64,000 bases of DNA from PGYR01 sp041675005 (GCA_041675005.1 JBAYUQ010000016.1:6224-70223), one strand, 5' to 3'; counted from the stretch's first letter, positions 27,895 through 37,496 are shown. Numbers and translations: made by a program. Notes: generated by a model not told the origin, from the letters alone.

Positions 27895-29181
27895 ATGAAA
27901 GAATTTGAGAAAATAAATAGTTTCGTAGAAGGCGAATTGGATGCATCTCAAGAGCAAGAGCTTTTTAACGAAATGGCAACTAACGAAGTGATGAGAGGTG
28001 AGTTCAAAAACTTGCTTGCCATTTCTGCGGCTGTCAAAAATAATCGAAACGCTTTTACTAAAGACAAAAAGTCTAAAAAAGCTGTTTTCGCGGCACTTGG
28101 ATTATCAATCCCTGTTGCTGATGCGGTAACAGGTGGAGTTGCCACAACTGCAGCCGGTGCTGCTATCGGGTATGGCTTCAAATCTCTTTTGGCTACTGGG
28201 GTGCTCTCTGCAGTAGTTACTGCTGTTATACTATGGGGAATAGGAACAGGTGAAATCAAAGAATCTAAAACTATTAATACAGCTCATCTGACTCAGCAAT
28301 TAGAAATTGAAATTCCGCATGAAACACCTATGGTTTCTTCCAAGGAAGTAAAAGTATATAATAGTGATGCGAAATACAAGGCAATGTACGAACGTGCTAT
28401 GATTGTAAACACTTCTCTTCAGCAGCAATTAAGTGAATACTCTGCCAGAGTAGAAGAAAAAGACGCTATCATAGCAAGACAAAGCTCAGAAATTGCGGCT
28501 CTCAGCAATGAGGTTCATATTCTGCAAGGCAACCTAACTATAAATAATACTAATTATCAAGAGTTAAGCCAACAGCACAAAGAAAGTGAAAGTTTAATTA
28601 GTGAACTTGGTGTAACCACTCTCAAGTTGCAAGAACAGCTAAGCTCAATGAAAATAGATAATAATATAGAGCCAATGCTGTTACAACCGAAAAATGGTAC
28701 AAGTAGTTGGTCTGCGGAATGGAAGGGAAGTCAGACTTTTAACACTAATTCATTTCAACTCGATAAAACGGATTTATCACAATTCAACAACAATTCAATT
28801 TCAATAATGTATAATTTTGCGAATGGATTCTCTGTTGGCTCTGAACTAAGACAAGAGACATTCTTGTTAGAGTTCACAGGCAAAGATGTGAATGATATTA
28901 CTTTTCTTTATAGACAAGAGCCGAACTTCACAACTCTTAGCTTCCTAGGTCGCTATAGTTATGATATGAGTGCTACTATCGATCCAGTCGCTCAGTTCAC
29001 GTTCGGTGGTAATAAGATAGGTGTGGTTGGTCGGTTGATGGGTGGGTTTATGTATTCACCTTACCAAAATCTGAATATGATACTAGGGCTAGAGTACAAT
29101 AATATGTCGTTCCAATACCAAGGCGATAGATTCAACTCTGGTAAATTAGGTATAAACTATGGGGTAAGCGTACAATTCTAA
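27895..29181 (+). CDS. Putative anti-sigma factor with periplasmic coiled coil and beta-barrel-like C-terminus
   Basis: A 428-residue protein. Residues 1-45 (INSFVEGELDASQEQELFNE) look like the cytoplasmic sigma-binding segment of anti-sigma factors, although no zinc-finger HxxxCxxC is present. Hydrophobic stretches cover about 65-120, the strongest being LLATGVLSAVVTAVILWGIG. A coiled coil at about 160-255 (EEKDAIIARQSSEIAALSNE) precedes a beta-rich C-terminal part (about 265-428). The latter is full of Gly and aromatic strands and ends in YGVSVQF, like an outer-membrane barrel. Operon position after an ECF sigma supports the anti-sigma role. If the barrel is real, the protein would span both membranes and could sense outer-membrane state. 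That is inference. Confidence 0.65.
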   Translation: MKEFEKINSFVEGELDASQEQELFNEMATNEVMRGEFKNLLAISAAVKNNRNAFTKDKKSKKAVFAALGLSIPVADAVTGGVATTAAGAAIGYGFKSLLATGVLSAVVTAVILWGIGTGEIKESKTINTAHLTQQLEIEIPHETPMVSSKEVKVYNSDAKYKAMYERAMIVNTSLQQQLSEYSARVEEKDAIIARQSSEIAALSNEVHILQGNLTINNTNYQELSQQHKESESLISELGVTTLKLQEQLSSMKIDNNIEPMLLQPKNGTSSWSAEWKGSQTFNTNSFQLDKTDLSQFNNNSISIMYNFANGFSVGSELRQETFLLEFTGKDVNDITFLYRQEPNFTTLSFLGRYSYDMSATIDPVAQFTFGGNKIGVVGRLMGGFMYSPYQNLNMILGLEYNNMSFQYQGDRFNSGKLGINYGVSVQF

Positions 29182-30437
29182 TGAAAATATATGTTTATAT
29201 ATTGCTCTCGGCTATTCTACTCTTTACTGCTTGCAGTGAGCCGAATCCTGCAGAACCCGATACTAAACGTCATATCAATGATATAGTGGAATATCAGATA
29301 ATAGACCAGACGGAATTTGGGTTTGAATCGGAAGTATTTACTGAAATCATAATCCGCGACGAGCAAGAATTGAAAAGGGTAATTACAAATAACTCTACTA
29401 CTTATAATCTAGAACTAGTTGACAATTTGCTAAAAGTAGAGTTAGACAAAGACATTCTGGTAGTTATTTCAGGGAATACTTTTTCCGAAAAAGCAACTAT
29501 TTCGCTAGATTCAATATATATTGATAACTCTGGGCAAATACAAATAGATTACCTAGTAAATAGAACAATTGGGATTAACTCCCGAGTTAGTTCTCCTACT
29601 TTAGCTATACTAATCAAAGACAGAAAAACAGCTAAAATAAATTTCCACAGACAATTCGATGATGAAGGCACTAACCCAAAACTAGATGGCTTCGAGACAA
29701 TAACTACAGATGAACCAATCTTTACATTTGACAAATGGAAACTAGTATTCAACACTGCTGATGAGCTAAAGCAATGGGCTACCGAAAATACTTTGAAACA
29801 AACAGATTTCATAGATAATGTTGACTTTACCAAAGAAATGGTAATAAGTGTAGGGAACTCTAGGTTTTTCTCAGGTGATCGTAGCTACAAAATAACTGAT
29901 GTTAAACAGCAGGGTGGTAGAATAGTCGTTAGCTCTGCCTTTGAAATGATAAAATTGGGGCCTTTCAACTATGTTAAATCTAACCATTTTGTAAAAATAA
30001 AAAAGACAGGATTACCTATATACTTCAATACCACTGAGATTGTGAATAATGTGAAACCTTGGGGTAGCTTCTATAACGAATATTACAAATTATTGAGTTT
30101 AGAAGTGACCGAAAAAACAGATAAAAGTATCACAAAAGTCTCTAGTTACTCTGAGCTATTTTCAGTTTTCAAACCGACTGATGATTTTGCACCAAATAAT
30201 GTGGATTTTGATTTCGAATTTTTCGATTTGCTTATTATAAAAGCACCTACATCCACTTACAAATCACTAAAATATGAACTTAATTATCTATTCAAAGATG
30301 CTTTGGGAATAAAAGGCAAAGTAGCTATTGAACTTGATACTAATGGTATTTCTAATAATTACGATAATTATATATTCTTAAAAATATTAAAAACAAATAT
30401 TCCTATTTCTACTAGTTTCGAGGTAATAATAAAATGA
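29181..30437 (+). CDS. Lipoprotein of the ECF sigma operon, unknown function
   Basis: A 418-residue lipoprotein (lipobox FTAC, Cys18, followed by SEPNPAEPD). The rest is beta-rich with Lys/Asn/Asp and two loosely similar halves, each beginning with a FGFESEVFTEI or FTFDKWKLVF strand and carrying phrases such as VVISGNTF and VISVGNSRFF. No catalytic motif is seen. Its start codon shares one base with the stop of the putative anti-sigma gene and it overlaps the next gene by 4 bp, so it belongs to the same operon. It may be a part of the envelope-stress response. No family recognised. Confidence 0.6.
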   Translation: MKIYVYILLSAILLFTACSEPNPAEPDTKRHINDIVEYQIIDQTEFGFESEVFTEIIIRDEQELKRVITNNSTTYNLELVDNLLKVELDKDILVVISGNTFSEKATISLDSIYIDNSGQIQIDYLVNRTIGINSRVSSPTLAILIKDRKTAKINFHRQFDDEGTNPKLDGFETITTDEPIFTFDKWKLVFNTADELKQWATENTLKQTDFIDNVDFTKEMVISVGNSRFFSGDRSYKITDVKQQGGRIVVSSAFEMIKLGPFNYVKSNHFVKIKKTGLPIYFNTTEIVNNVKPWGSFYNEYYKLLSLEVTEKTDKSITKVSSYSELFSVFKPTDDFAPNNVDFDFEFFDLLIIKAPTSTYKSLKYELNYLFKDALGIKGKVAIELDTNGISNNYDNYIFLKILKTNIPISTSFEVIIK

Positions 30438-31870
30438 AAAAGATAATATATTTATTATTAGCAGTGATGTTATTTGCCGCATGTAAAGACCCTAACACTG
30501 GCCCCGGTGAGCCGCAAGAAGATGCTGGATACATACAGTTCGAATCTCCAGCCGTGGGTCAGAAAAGTAGCTTTGTCCACTTCTATGCGAAGGGATATTG
30601 GGAAGAAACGCCTTCCACTCTCACATATACTAGAGATACTATCCATTGGGAGATAACTAAACAGATTGATAGAAACACTTACCAGATTACGGAAAGATTG
30701 TCAGGTGAATTATTCGGTGATTTGGCGACTAATCGGGAACTAAGAATACTTACTCTAACGAAGAAAGATAAAAGTATCCTGATTACATCTGGTCGCTCGC
30801 TAAGTAGTCCATTAGTGGGCTATAATGATTCTCTAGTTTTAAAGCTAAACAATGATATACAATACCCATTCACTGATTGGAGAATAGGCGAGATTACTAG
30901 TACCGCTGCTTATGATGGGTATGTGATTGATTACAAAATAAAAGATAAACAGTATAATAAGCTAGACGTTTATTCTGATTTCACACCGACTCATCGCGAT
31001 GGCACTGGTCTAATGTTTGCATATAACGGCAAGTATGGTTTAGTAAGATACTATGGTATGAACCCATGGCTAGGCGATGTTAGTGGCTTCGATTTGATAA
31101 GAGATTTGAAAAAGCCAACTGACGAGCTCAAGGAGTTGAATGGGACAAAATGGCGATTGAAAAATGTGTTTTATAAAGACGGAAGTGTGAAGAGTGTAAA
31201 AGATGCTTCTTATGATTCTCCTTTTGCCGATCAATTTATAGCAGAGTTTAAAGATAATAATACAATTGAAGGATATTCTGGATGTAATACCTATGGCGGA
31301 ACTTACAACATAGATGGTAATAAAATAACTATCAATGCTGGAAGTTTAACAGAAGCTTATTGTGGATTTGGAGCTATTTACGATAAAATAATGAGAAATT
31401 CCACTATTTACAATGCAAAAGAAGGGACATTAACAATATATTCAGATTACGAAGAATACTCAGGGCTAGAATTCGAGCGAGTTTATGAGCCAGAAGTATT
31501 CCAACTAGAAGGTACGGAATGGGTTTTATATAATGTCCATTATAATAATGGTGATATAGTGCCAATAGGCCGGATACTAGGAACCAATAGCACTAATCCC
31601 GCTTTCAGCCAATTCGAGCTAAAGTTCATGGAAAATAATCTATTGGGCGGCTTTTCTGGTTGTAATACTTTCGGTGGTGAATACATAATAGATAAGAACA
31701 AAATCAAAATAGAAGCTGGAAGCATAACAGAGGTGGGTTGCAAGTTCTCCGATGAATATGGCAAAATACTTAGTGCTTCTACTACATATAGTGCAGACAG
31801 AAATCGGCTAATTATCTACTCATCTTATGAGAGATATAAGGCACTTGAGTTTGGGATAAAGTTTAGGTAG
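30434..31870 (+). CDS. Lipoprotein with two META (HslJ-like) domains
   Basis: A 478-residue lipoprotein (lipobox FAAC, Cys16, then KDPNTGP). After an N-terminal beta region (about 25-210), two META/HslJ-type domains follow. Domain one has LNGTKWRLKNV and GYSGCNTYGGTYNIDG; domain two has LEGTEWVLYNV and GFSGCNTFGGEYIIDK. Each then has a second Cys (EAYCGF, EVGCKF). The W and GCNxxxG motifs are the family signature. HslJ is an outer-membrane or periplasmic protein linked to heat shock and novobiocin resistance in E. coli. It ends an operon with the ECF sigma gene and overlaps the previous gene by 4 bp, which supports an envelope-stress role. Confidence 0.85.
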   Translation: MKKIIYLLLAVMLFAACKDPNTGPGEPQEDAGYIQFESPAVGQKSSFVHFYAKGYWEETPSTLTYTRDTIHWEITKQIDRNTYQITERLSGELFGDLATNRELRILTLTKKDKSILITSGRSLSSPLVGYNDSLVLKLNNDIQYPFTDWRIGEITSTAAYDGYVIDYKIKDKQYNKLDVYSDFTPTHRDGTGLMFAYNGKYGLVRYYGMNPWLGDVSGFDLIRDLKKPTDELKELNGTKWRLKNVFYKDGSVKSVKDASYDSPFADQFIAEFKDNNTIEGYSGCNTYGGTYNIDGNKITINAGSLTEAYCGFGAIYDKIMRNSTIYNAKEGTLTIYSDYEEYSGLEFERVYEPEVFQLEGTEWVLYNVHYNNGDIVPIGRILGTNSTNPAFSQFELKFMENNLLGGFSGCNTFGGEYIIDKNKIKIEAGSITEVGCKFSDEYGKILSASTTYSADRNRLIIYSSYERYKALEFGIKFR

Positions 31871-31895
31871 TAGAAGATGAATTTAATTTTATTAC

Positions 31896-31928
31896 AAAGC
31901 CGGGCTTTAAGTTCGGCTTTTGTGTTTC
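31896..31928 (+). terminator. Intrinsic terminator of the ECF sigma operon
   Basis: Stem AAAGCCG/CGGCTTT (31896-31902 and 31914-31920) with an 11-base loop, 26 bp after the stop. The following TGTGTTTCT is only moderately T-rich. Confidence 0.6.
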
Positions 31929-32044
31929 TAATATTCCTTAATCACAGTATCATTATTCAAAAAATAATCCGTGCGACTACTTTGCAAGTACACCCTTTCA
32001 GTCCTTACTTTGTATTACCTTTAACCCCTTTTAATCTAGGATTC

Positions 32045-32079
32045 AAAAAAAAAGACTGCCTCTTTTATAAAGCAGTCTT
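32045..32079 (-). terminator. Intrinsic terminator of the YciO-like gene
   Basis: A perfect 8-bp stem AAGACTGC/GCAGTCTT (32052-32059 and 32072-32079) is followed on the minus strand by at least seven T. It lies about 30 bp after the stop of the 32111-32746 gene. Confidence 0.85.
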
Positions 32080-32110
32080 CTAATCTATGAAAAATAGATC
32101 TAACTAATAT

Positions 32111-32746
32111 CTATTCTGTAAACAACATTCCTTCTAACTTTTCAGCACCAGCGCCACGTCTGATTATCTCGAAGTCTGTTTTTGTCATGTCTATTACGCT
32201 TGATTCCCCTTCGAAAGCATAGCTATCCGAAGTTACAGTCAAATCAACTTGCTTCCCGAAAAAGTCAATTATCTCCTCAGGAGTAGGTGCTATATTACCT
32301 TCTAACTTAGCAGAAATTGCCAATATAGGGTTCCCCACATCTTTGAGTAATAGTTGTACTAATTGGTTATTTGGCACTCTTATACCGGCTGTACTTCTTT
32401 TCGGATTGTATGCGAAATGAGGAACTTTCTTCGAAGCTGGTAGTATGAATGTATAAGGACCCGGGATAAGTGATTTGATAGTCCTGTATGCTACGTTATT
32501 TACTTGTGCGAACTCAGATATATTTGCCAAATCGCGGCAAAGAAATGTAAGTTGGTGGTCTTTGTCTAATCTTCTTATTAATCTAATCTTGTCTATTGCA
32601 TCTTTGTTTGATAGGTCGCAACCTAAACTGAATCCGCTATCTGTTGGATAAAGTATAACTGCACCGTCTTTCAAAGCATCTGCTGCCATCTTTACTTTTC
32701 TCATCTCTGGCGTTTCTGAGTGAATGTTCAAAATTTCGTTCGCCAT
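32111..32746 (-). CDS. Sua5/YciO/YrdC family protein (probable threonylcarbamoyl-AMP synthase)
   Basis: A 211-residue protein of the Sua5/YrdC/YciO family. These enzymes make threonylcarbamoyl-AMP from Thr, bicarbonate and ATP for the t6A tRNA modification in the cytoplasm. It has the family landmarks GAVILYPTDSGFSLGCDL, RLDKDHQLTFLCRDL, IPGPYTFILPASK, and STAGIRVPNN near residues 127-136. Its length and STAGIRVP strand resemble the YciO subgroup, whose cellular role is less certain than that of TsaC/YrdC. It lies 12 bp downstream of the permease gene, so the two are co-transcribed and share a terminator. Confidence 0.85.
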   Translation of the reverse strand: MANEILNIHSETPEMRKVKMAADALKDGAVILYPTDSGFSLGCDLSNKDAIDKIRLIRRLDKDHQLTFLCRDLANISEFAQVNNVAYRTIKSLIPGPYTFILPASKKVPHFAYNPKRSTAGIRVPNNQLVQLLLKDVGNPILAISAKLEGNIAPTPEEIIDFFGKQVDLTVTSDSYAFEGESSVIDMTKTDFEIIRRGAGAEKLEGMLFTE

Positions 32747-32758
32747 TTGACCTCCAAA

Positions 32759-34213
32759 TTAGTTGTTAGAATAATTTTTGTTATTGAAATATAAATAAAA
32801 AGGAATACCTAAAGATAACAAAAATAATCCGAATACCGAACGAATTATTTCTGAATCACCATTTATATAACTTTCTATATCTGTATAAAGGGTAGCTATA
32901 ACATATATTGTAGCTACTATAACAAAAATTGCTGGCACATAAGGATAACCCCAGACTTTATATGGTCTTGGTGTATCAGGCATTTTCTTACGTAAAACGA
33001 AGACACCATAAGCCCCACCGGCATAGAAAATCCAACTCACAAATATTAGCATATCAGTAAGTTGATCGAATGTACCCGACATAACTAATACACACGACCA
33101 AATCGCTTGTAATATCAGGGCGTTACCGGGAGTGAAAAACTTATCATGGCTTTTCCCAATGTTTTTGAAGAAAAGTCCTTTTTGAGACATTGCGTAATAT
33201 ACTCTAGAGCTTACCATTATAGTCCCATTAGTAGTCCCAAATGTAGATGCCATAACTGCTGCTGCCACGAACATAGCGCCAATCGGACCCATCGCTATAT
33301 TTGCTACATCGGCGGCTATTCTATTACTACCAGCCATCTGGTCAATAGGTATAACGTAAAGGAACGCGACATTAATCAGCAAATAGACTGCGATTATTAT
33401 TAGTGTACCTATTATGAGTGCTTTAGGGATATTAATCATTGGTTTCTTGACTTCACCCGCTATGTAGGTTATATTGTTCCAACCATCATAAGACCAAAAA
33501 GCAGCAGAGAGAGCCCCTATTATTCCTGCGAACATTATCTTACTATCGGAGCTGAAAGTAACCGAGTCAGTAGTTAGATTGGCCACTGAGCCATCACTAT
33601 ACGCGAACCCAAATCCTACTAATACTAGAATTGCTAATACTTTTGCGACTGTAAATACGAATGAAATCTGACCGCCAAACCTAACACCTAAATAATTCAC
33701 AAAGCTGAGGAAGAGGATTACTCCTATAGTAATCGCCTTGACACCTATGTTCTCTAAGGGGAAAAATTTACCTATGAATGGTATAGTAAATGTGATACTT
33801 TGTTCTATTTCTGTAGAGAATCTGGGGAGAATAAGTGCAGAGAATTCTTGTGAATATTCGGCGAATACATAAGCGATTGATGCGATAGAGCCAGTTTGTA
33901 TAACTGCAAGCAATGCCCATCCGTACATAAAAGCGATAAACTTACCGTACATCTTATCGAAGTAAACGTACTGCCCACCAGTCTCTGGTATCATCGATGC
34001 AACTTCTGCGTTGGATAGAGCGCCGAATAGTGTCAAAACACCAGCAAGCACCCATACGAAAAGCATCAGCTCAGGTGAGCCGGTGACTTCTGCCATTACA
34101 GCTGGTTTTTTAAAAATACCAGAACCTATTACCGCCCCTACCACTATGGCGAGAGTGGTATATAGTCCAAGAGTCGGTAGTAAACCGCGTTTGAGGGTTT
34201 TATTTTCTTCCAT
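32759..34213 (-). CDS. APC-family amino acid permease
   Basis: A 484-residue inner-membrane transporter with about 12 hydrophobic helices. It begins with the family signature IVVGAVIGSGIFKKPAVM in helix 1. A second conserved stretch, SAAFWSYDGWNNITYIAGEVKKP, lies near residues 235-257 in helix 6. This pattern matches the APC superfamily, LAT-like subgroup, which exchanges or imports amino acids with protons or other amino acids. The substrate cannot be inferred. The 155-bp gap upstream is AT-rich and shared with the oppositely oriented ric gene. Confidence 0.9.
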   Translation of the reverse strand: MEENKTLKRGLLPTLGLYTTLAIVVGAVIGSGIFKKPAVMAEVTGSPELMLFVWVLAGVLTLFGALSNAEVASMIPETGGQYVYFDKMYGKFIAFMYGWALLAVIQTGSIASIAYVFAEYSQEFSALILPRFSTEIEQSITFTIPFIGKFFPLENIGVKAITIGVILFLSFVNYLGVRFGGQISFVFTVAKVLAILVLVGFGFAYSDGSVANLTTDSVTFSSDSKIMFAGIIGALSAAFWSYDGWNNITYIAGEVKKPMINIPKALIIGTLIIIAVYLLINVAFLYVIPIDQMAGSNRIAADVANIAMGPIGAMFVAAAVMASTFGTTNGTIMVSSRVYYAMSQKGLFFKNIGKSHDKFFTPGNALILQAIWSCVLVMSGTFDQLTDMLIFVSWIFYAGGAYGVFVLRKKMPDTPRPYKVWGYPYVPAIFVIVATIYVIATLYTDIESYINGDSEIIRSVFGLFLLSLGIPFYLYFNNKNYSNN

Positions 34214-34291
34214 GAATTCCTTTGATTGGAGTCAATTCAAAGATAGTAAATAAAAAAGTGAAAAAAAAGTAAAATAATTTACAATATAACA

Positions 34292-34314
34292 AGATAAAAT
34301 AGTCTTATATCTTG
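34292..34314. promoter_or_regulatory. NsrR-like 11-1-11 inverted repeat upstream of ric
   Basis: Arms AAGATAAAATA (34292-34302) and TCTTATATCTT (34304-34314) flank one base; the right arm's complement matches the left at 9 of 11 positions. NsrR boxes are 11-1-11 repeats of the type AAGATGCATTT, and ric/ytfE is a classical NO-regulated gene in other bacteria. The site lies 55 bp before the ric ATG. No NsrR gene is in the window. Confidence 0.4.
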
Positions 34315-34368
34315 AAGATTTGCTATATTGCATTTCGAATAAGTTAAATTTTAAGGAGAATTATTAAA

Positions 34369-35070
34369 ATGACGTATCCAAAAGTAGGCGAAATGGTTGC
34401 AAGTGATATCCGAGCAGCTGAAGTATTTAAAAAATTGAACATTGATTTTTGTTGCGCTGGCAACCTTACACTTGAAAGAGCTTGTAAGAAAAAGGGTTTA
34501 GACCCGGCTGATGTTATGGCTCAAGTTGAAGCACATCTAGCTGGTAAAGAGCCAATCGAAGACAAATTTGGCAAGATGAGTTTGACTGAATTAGCAGACT
34601 ATGTTGAACAGAAACATCATACTTACGTAAAAGAAAGTTTTGAATTCATAGACCCAATATTAGACAAGGTAATCAGAGTACACGGAGACAAACACCAAGA
34701 GCTAAATGAAGTTGGAGTTTTATTCTATGCCACTATGAACGAACTAAGTTCTCACATGAAAAAAGAAGAGAATATCTTATTCCCATTGATTAAAGCTTTG
34801 GAAGCAGGGACTATTAAAGAACTAGATCCTCAAGCTTCGGTTAAACATCCTATCGAGATGATGGAATCAGAGCACACAGAGGAAGGTGATAGATTTATGA
34901 GAATTCGTGAATTGACTAATGATTATACTCCTCCTGCTGATGCTTGTAATACGTACAAATTAACATATTACAAATTGAAAGAATTCAATGATGATTTGGA
35001 ACAACACATACATTTAGAAAATAATATTCTGTTCCCTAAATCCATCCAAATGGAAGCGGAATTAGTTTAA
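34369..35070 (+). CDS. ric: Iron-sulfur cluster repair di-iron protein (Ric/YtfE/ScdA)
   Basis: A 233-residue cytoplasmic protein that repairs Fe-S clusters damaged by nitric oxide or oxidants. The N-terminal ScdA domain has the Cys pair IDFCCAGNLTLERAC (about 26-40). The hemerythrin-like di-iron core follows, with its His and Glu ligands in KHHTYVKES, HGDKHQEL, HMKKEENILFPLI, HPIEMMESEHTEEG and HIHLENNILFP. The length is normal for the family. A strong ribosome site AAGGAG (34353-34358) lies 10 bases before the ATG. A palindromic 11-1-11 site upstream suggests NO-dependent control. nadA, whose product is an Fe-S enzyme, follows 43 bp downstream. Confidence 0.93.
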   Translation: MTYPKVGEMVASDIRAAEVFKKLNIDFCCAGNLTLERACKKKGLDPADVMAQVEAHLAGKEPIEDKFGKMSLTELADYVEQKHHTYVKESFEFIDPILDKVIRVHGDKHQELNEVGVLFYATMNELSSHMKKEENILFPLIKALEAGTIKELDPQASVKHPIEMMESEHTEEGDRFMRIRELTNDYTPPADACNTYKLTYYKLKEFNDDLEQHIHLENNILFPKSIQMEAELV

Positions 35071-35113
35071 ATAAGATTTTTACATCGGCAATACAATTAT
35101 AGAGAAGTGAAGA

Positions 35114-36040
35114 ATGCAAACACTCCAAGATAGAATAAGACACACTTTAGAGAAAAAAAATGCGATTCTTCTAGCTCATTACTATCAACGAAAGGAAATC
35201 CAAGAAATAGCACATTTCTTGGGCGATAGTTTGGAATTAGCAAGAAAAGCACAGCAAACTAAACACGATATAATTGTATTCGCTGGTGTTAAATTTATGG
35301 CAGAAACTGCCAAAATCCTTAATCCCGATAGGAAAGTATTGCTCCCAAGCTTGGAGGCGGGTTGTTCGCTTGCGGACTCATGTCCACCAGACAAATTTGC
35401 AAAATTCAAAAAGCAAAACCCAGATCACTTAGTAGTTAGCTACGTGAATACTAGCTCCGAAATAAAAGCTATGAGTGACTATATATGTACATCGAGTAAT
35501 GCACAGAAAGTAATAGAAAGTATTCCAAATACTCGTCCAATTATTTTTGCTCCAGATAAAAATCTAGGTCACTATTTGAACAAAGTAACTAATAGAAATA
35601 TGCTTCTATGGGACGGTGTATGTACTGTACACGAAGCATTCTCTATGGAGAAAATGACGAATTTGAAACTAGCGAATATGGACGCTAAGATAATAGCACA
35701 TCCAGAATCAGACCCCGTTGTATTGGACATTGCCGATTTCATTGGTTCGACTTCTGCATTGCTGAATTACGTTATAAACGACAGTTCTGAAAAATATATA
35801 ATAGCTACCGAAGTTGGAATACTCGACAAAATGAGGCTAATGGCTCCGAATAAACAGTTCATTCCGGCACCGATAAACGAGAATAATACTTGTGCTTGTA
35901 GTGAATGTGCATTTATGAAGACTATCACTCTCGAAAATCTCTACACCTCGATAGTAGAGGAAAAACATGAGATAATTGTTGAGCCAGAGCTAGCAAGAAA
36001 AGCACTCATTCCTTTGCAAAATATGATAAATATGAATTAG
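35114..36040 (+). CDS. nadA: Quinolinate synthase NadA
   Basis: A 308-residue cytoplasmic [4Fe-4S] enzyme that condenses iminoaspartate with dihydroxyacetone phosphate to quinolinate in de novo NAD synthesis. It has the signature AHYYQRKEIQEIAHFLGDSL at the N-terminus. Cys ligands appear in the family's three places: EAGCSLADSCP, DGVCTVHEA, and NTCACSECAFM near the end. HLVVSYVNTSSEIKA is the conserved second-repeat strand. The length fits the short bacterial form. nadB follows with a 1-bp gap, so the two enzymes of the pathway are made together. nadC is not in the window. Confidence 0.96.
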   Translation: MQTLQDRIRHTLEKKNAILLAHYYQRKEIQEIAHFLGDSLELARKAQQTKHDIIVFAGVKFMAETAKILNPDRKVLLPSLEAGCSLADSCPPDKFAKFKKQNPDHLVVSYVNTSSEIKAMSDYICTSSNAQKVIESIPNTRPIIFAPDKNLGHYLNKVTNRNMLLWDGVCTVHEAFSMEKMTNLKLANMDAKIIAHPESDPVVLDIADFIGSTSALLNYVINDSSEKYIIATEVGILDKMRLMAPNKQFIPAPINENNTCACSECAFMKTITLENLYTSIVEEKHEIIVEPELARKALIPLQNMINMN

Positions 36041-36041
36041 G

Positions 36042-37496
36042 ATGCACTCCGACATTTTAATAATTGGCAATGGTATTGCCGCTCTCTCATTAGTCTATCA
36101 TTTGACAGAACTAGGGATTGACAAAGATATAATAGTCCTATCGGAAGAACCAATCACACGCACTAATTCGTACCTAGCACAAGGCGGGATAGCCATAGAG
36201 TTTGGTAACGCCACCAACAAGAGCAAACACATAGCTGATACTATTTCCTGTGGGATAATCAATAATCAAACAAGTACGACTACTATCCTTAGCGAAGCAG
36301 AGAATTCCATTCGCAGTATTATCAAATCTGGGTTAAACTTTGAGCATGACTTCACTGGCAATCTACTAAAGCGAAGAGAAGGTGGACATTCGGAAAGGAG
36401 AATACTCTACTATTCGGATACTTCAGGTAAGCATATCACTGATTTTCTAATAAGAAAAGTAAACACAAATAAGAGGGTAAAGGTCCTCCAACATAGCTTC
36501 TGTTTTAAGCTACTGAAGGATGGGAATACTTGCATAGGGGCAGAAGTATATAATACTTTGGAAAATACAGTAGAGCCAATCTATGCAGCCAAAACAATAT
36601 TAGCTACTGGTGGTGCAGGGGCTTTATATTCAAACACGAGTAACTCGTCGCAATCAATAGGAAGTGGAGTAGCTCTAGCAAACGAAATAGGTGCAGAGGT
36701 TACTAATATGGAGTTCATACAGTTCCACCCCACTGCTTTCGTCAGCGAGGAAAAGACGATACTAATATCCGAAGCACTGAGAGGCGAGGGTGCTGTTATC
36801 AAAGATAGTAAAGCAGACAGACTAAACGGTGTGGAGCTATTTACAAGAGATAGACTATCTAGAATATTATACGACGGTATGCAAAATGGTGAAGAGTACT
36901 ACCTCGATTGTACAGATATTCCTGATGAAGTACTTACCAAATTTGATTATGTACGAACTAGTTTAGCTTCGTTCGGAATAGATATTAGCACAACTCCGAT
37001 ACCAATAAAACCCGTAGCTCACTATATGTGCGGAGGAATAACCACCAACGTACAGGGAAAAACGAATATTGATAATCTATACGCAATCGGCGAAACTGCA
37101 GATACTGGTTTGCACGGGGCTAATAGGTTGGCCTCCAACTCACTAACAGAAGCAATCACAGTACCATATCTACTAACACTCGATTTGCTCAAATCCGATT
37201 GGGAAAAAACACACTCCCAAATCCTAAATCAATACACAATCATAAACGAAAGGAATTACAACGCTAAAGTTGAAACACTCCGAACTAAGATGTGGGAACA
37301 ATGTGGGATAGTAAGGAATAATCCTGCACTTGAAGAATTACGTAATTACATAGCAAATGAAATTAGTACAATAGAAGTCGAGAAGAGCATTAGCTACTCC
37401 AAGTTGAGATATAGAACAATGCTAACAACTGCTATGATTATAGTTGATTCATCTATAAATCGAAACGAAAATGTCGGCACTTTCTGGAAGGAGTGA
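36042..37496 (+). CDS. nadB: L-aspartate oxidase NadB
   Basis: A 484-residue FAD enzyme that oxidises L-aspartate to iminoaspartate, the substrate of NadA. The N-terminal dinucleotide fold is ILIIGNGIAALSLVYHL. The flavin-site motif NSYLAQGGIA lies near residue 46, the active-site region EFIQFHPTAF near 226, and ETADTGLHGANRLASNS near 347-363; all fit the succinate dehydrogenase/aspartate oxidase family. The C-terminal helical domain is a little shorter than that of E. coli NadB, but the stop is followed by repeat DNA and no frameshift is seen. It forms an operon with nadA and probably ric. Confidence 0.94.
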   Translation: MHSDILIIGNGIAALSLVYHLTELGIDKDIIVLSEEPITRTNSYLAQGGIAIEFGNATNKSKHIADTISCGIINNQTSTTTILSEAENSIRSIIKSGLNFEHDFTGNLLKRREGGHSERRILYYSDTSGKHITDFLIRKVNTNKRVKVLQHSFCFKLLKDGNTCIGAEVYNTLENTVEPIYAAKTILATGGAGALYSNTSNSSQSIGSGVALANEIGAEVTNMEFIQFHPTAFVSEEKTILISEALRGEGAVIKDSKADRLNGVELFTRDRLSRILYDGMQNGEEYYLDCTDIPDEVLTKFDYVRTSLASFGIDISTTPIPIKPVAHYMCGGITTNVQGKTNIDNLYAIGETADTGLHGANRLASNSLTEAITVPYLLTLDLLKSDWEKTHSQILNQYTIINERNYNAKVETLRTKMWEQCGIVRNNPALEELRNYIANEISTIEVEKSISYSKLRYRTMLTTAMIIVDSSINRNENVGTFWKE

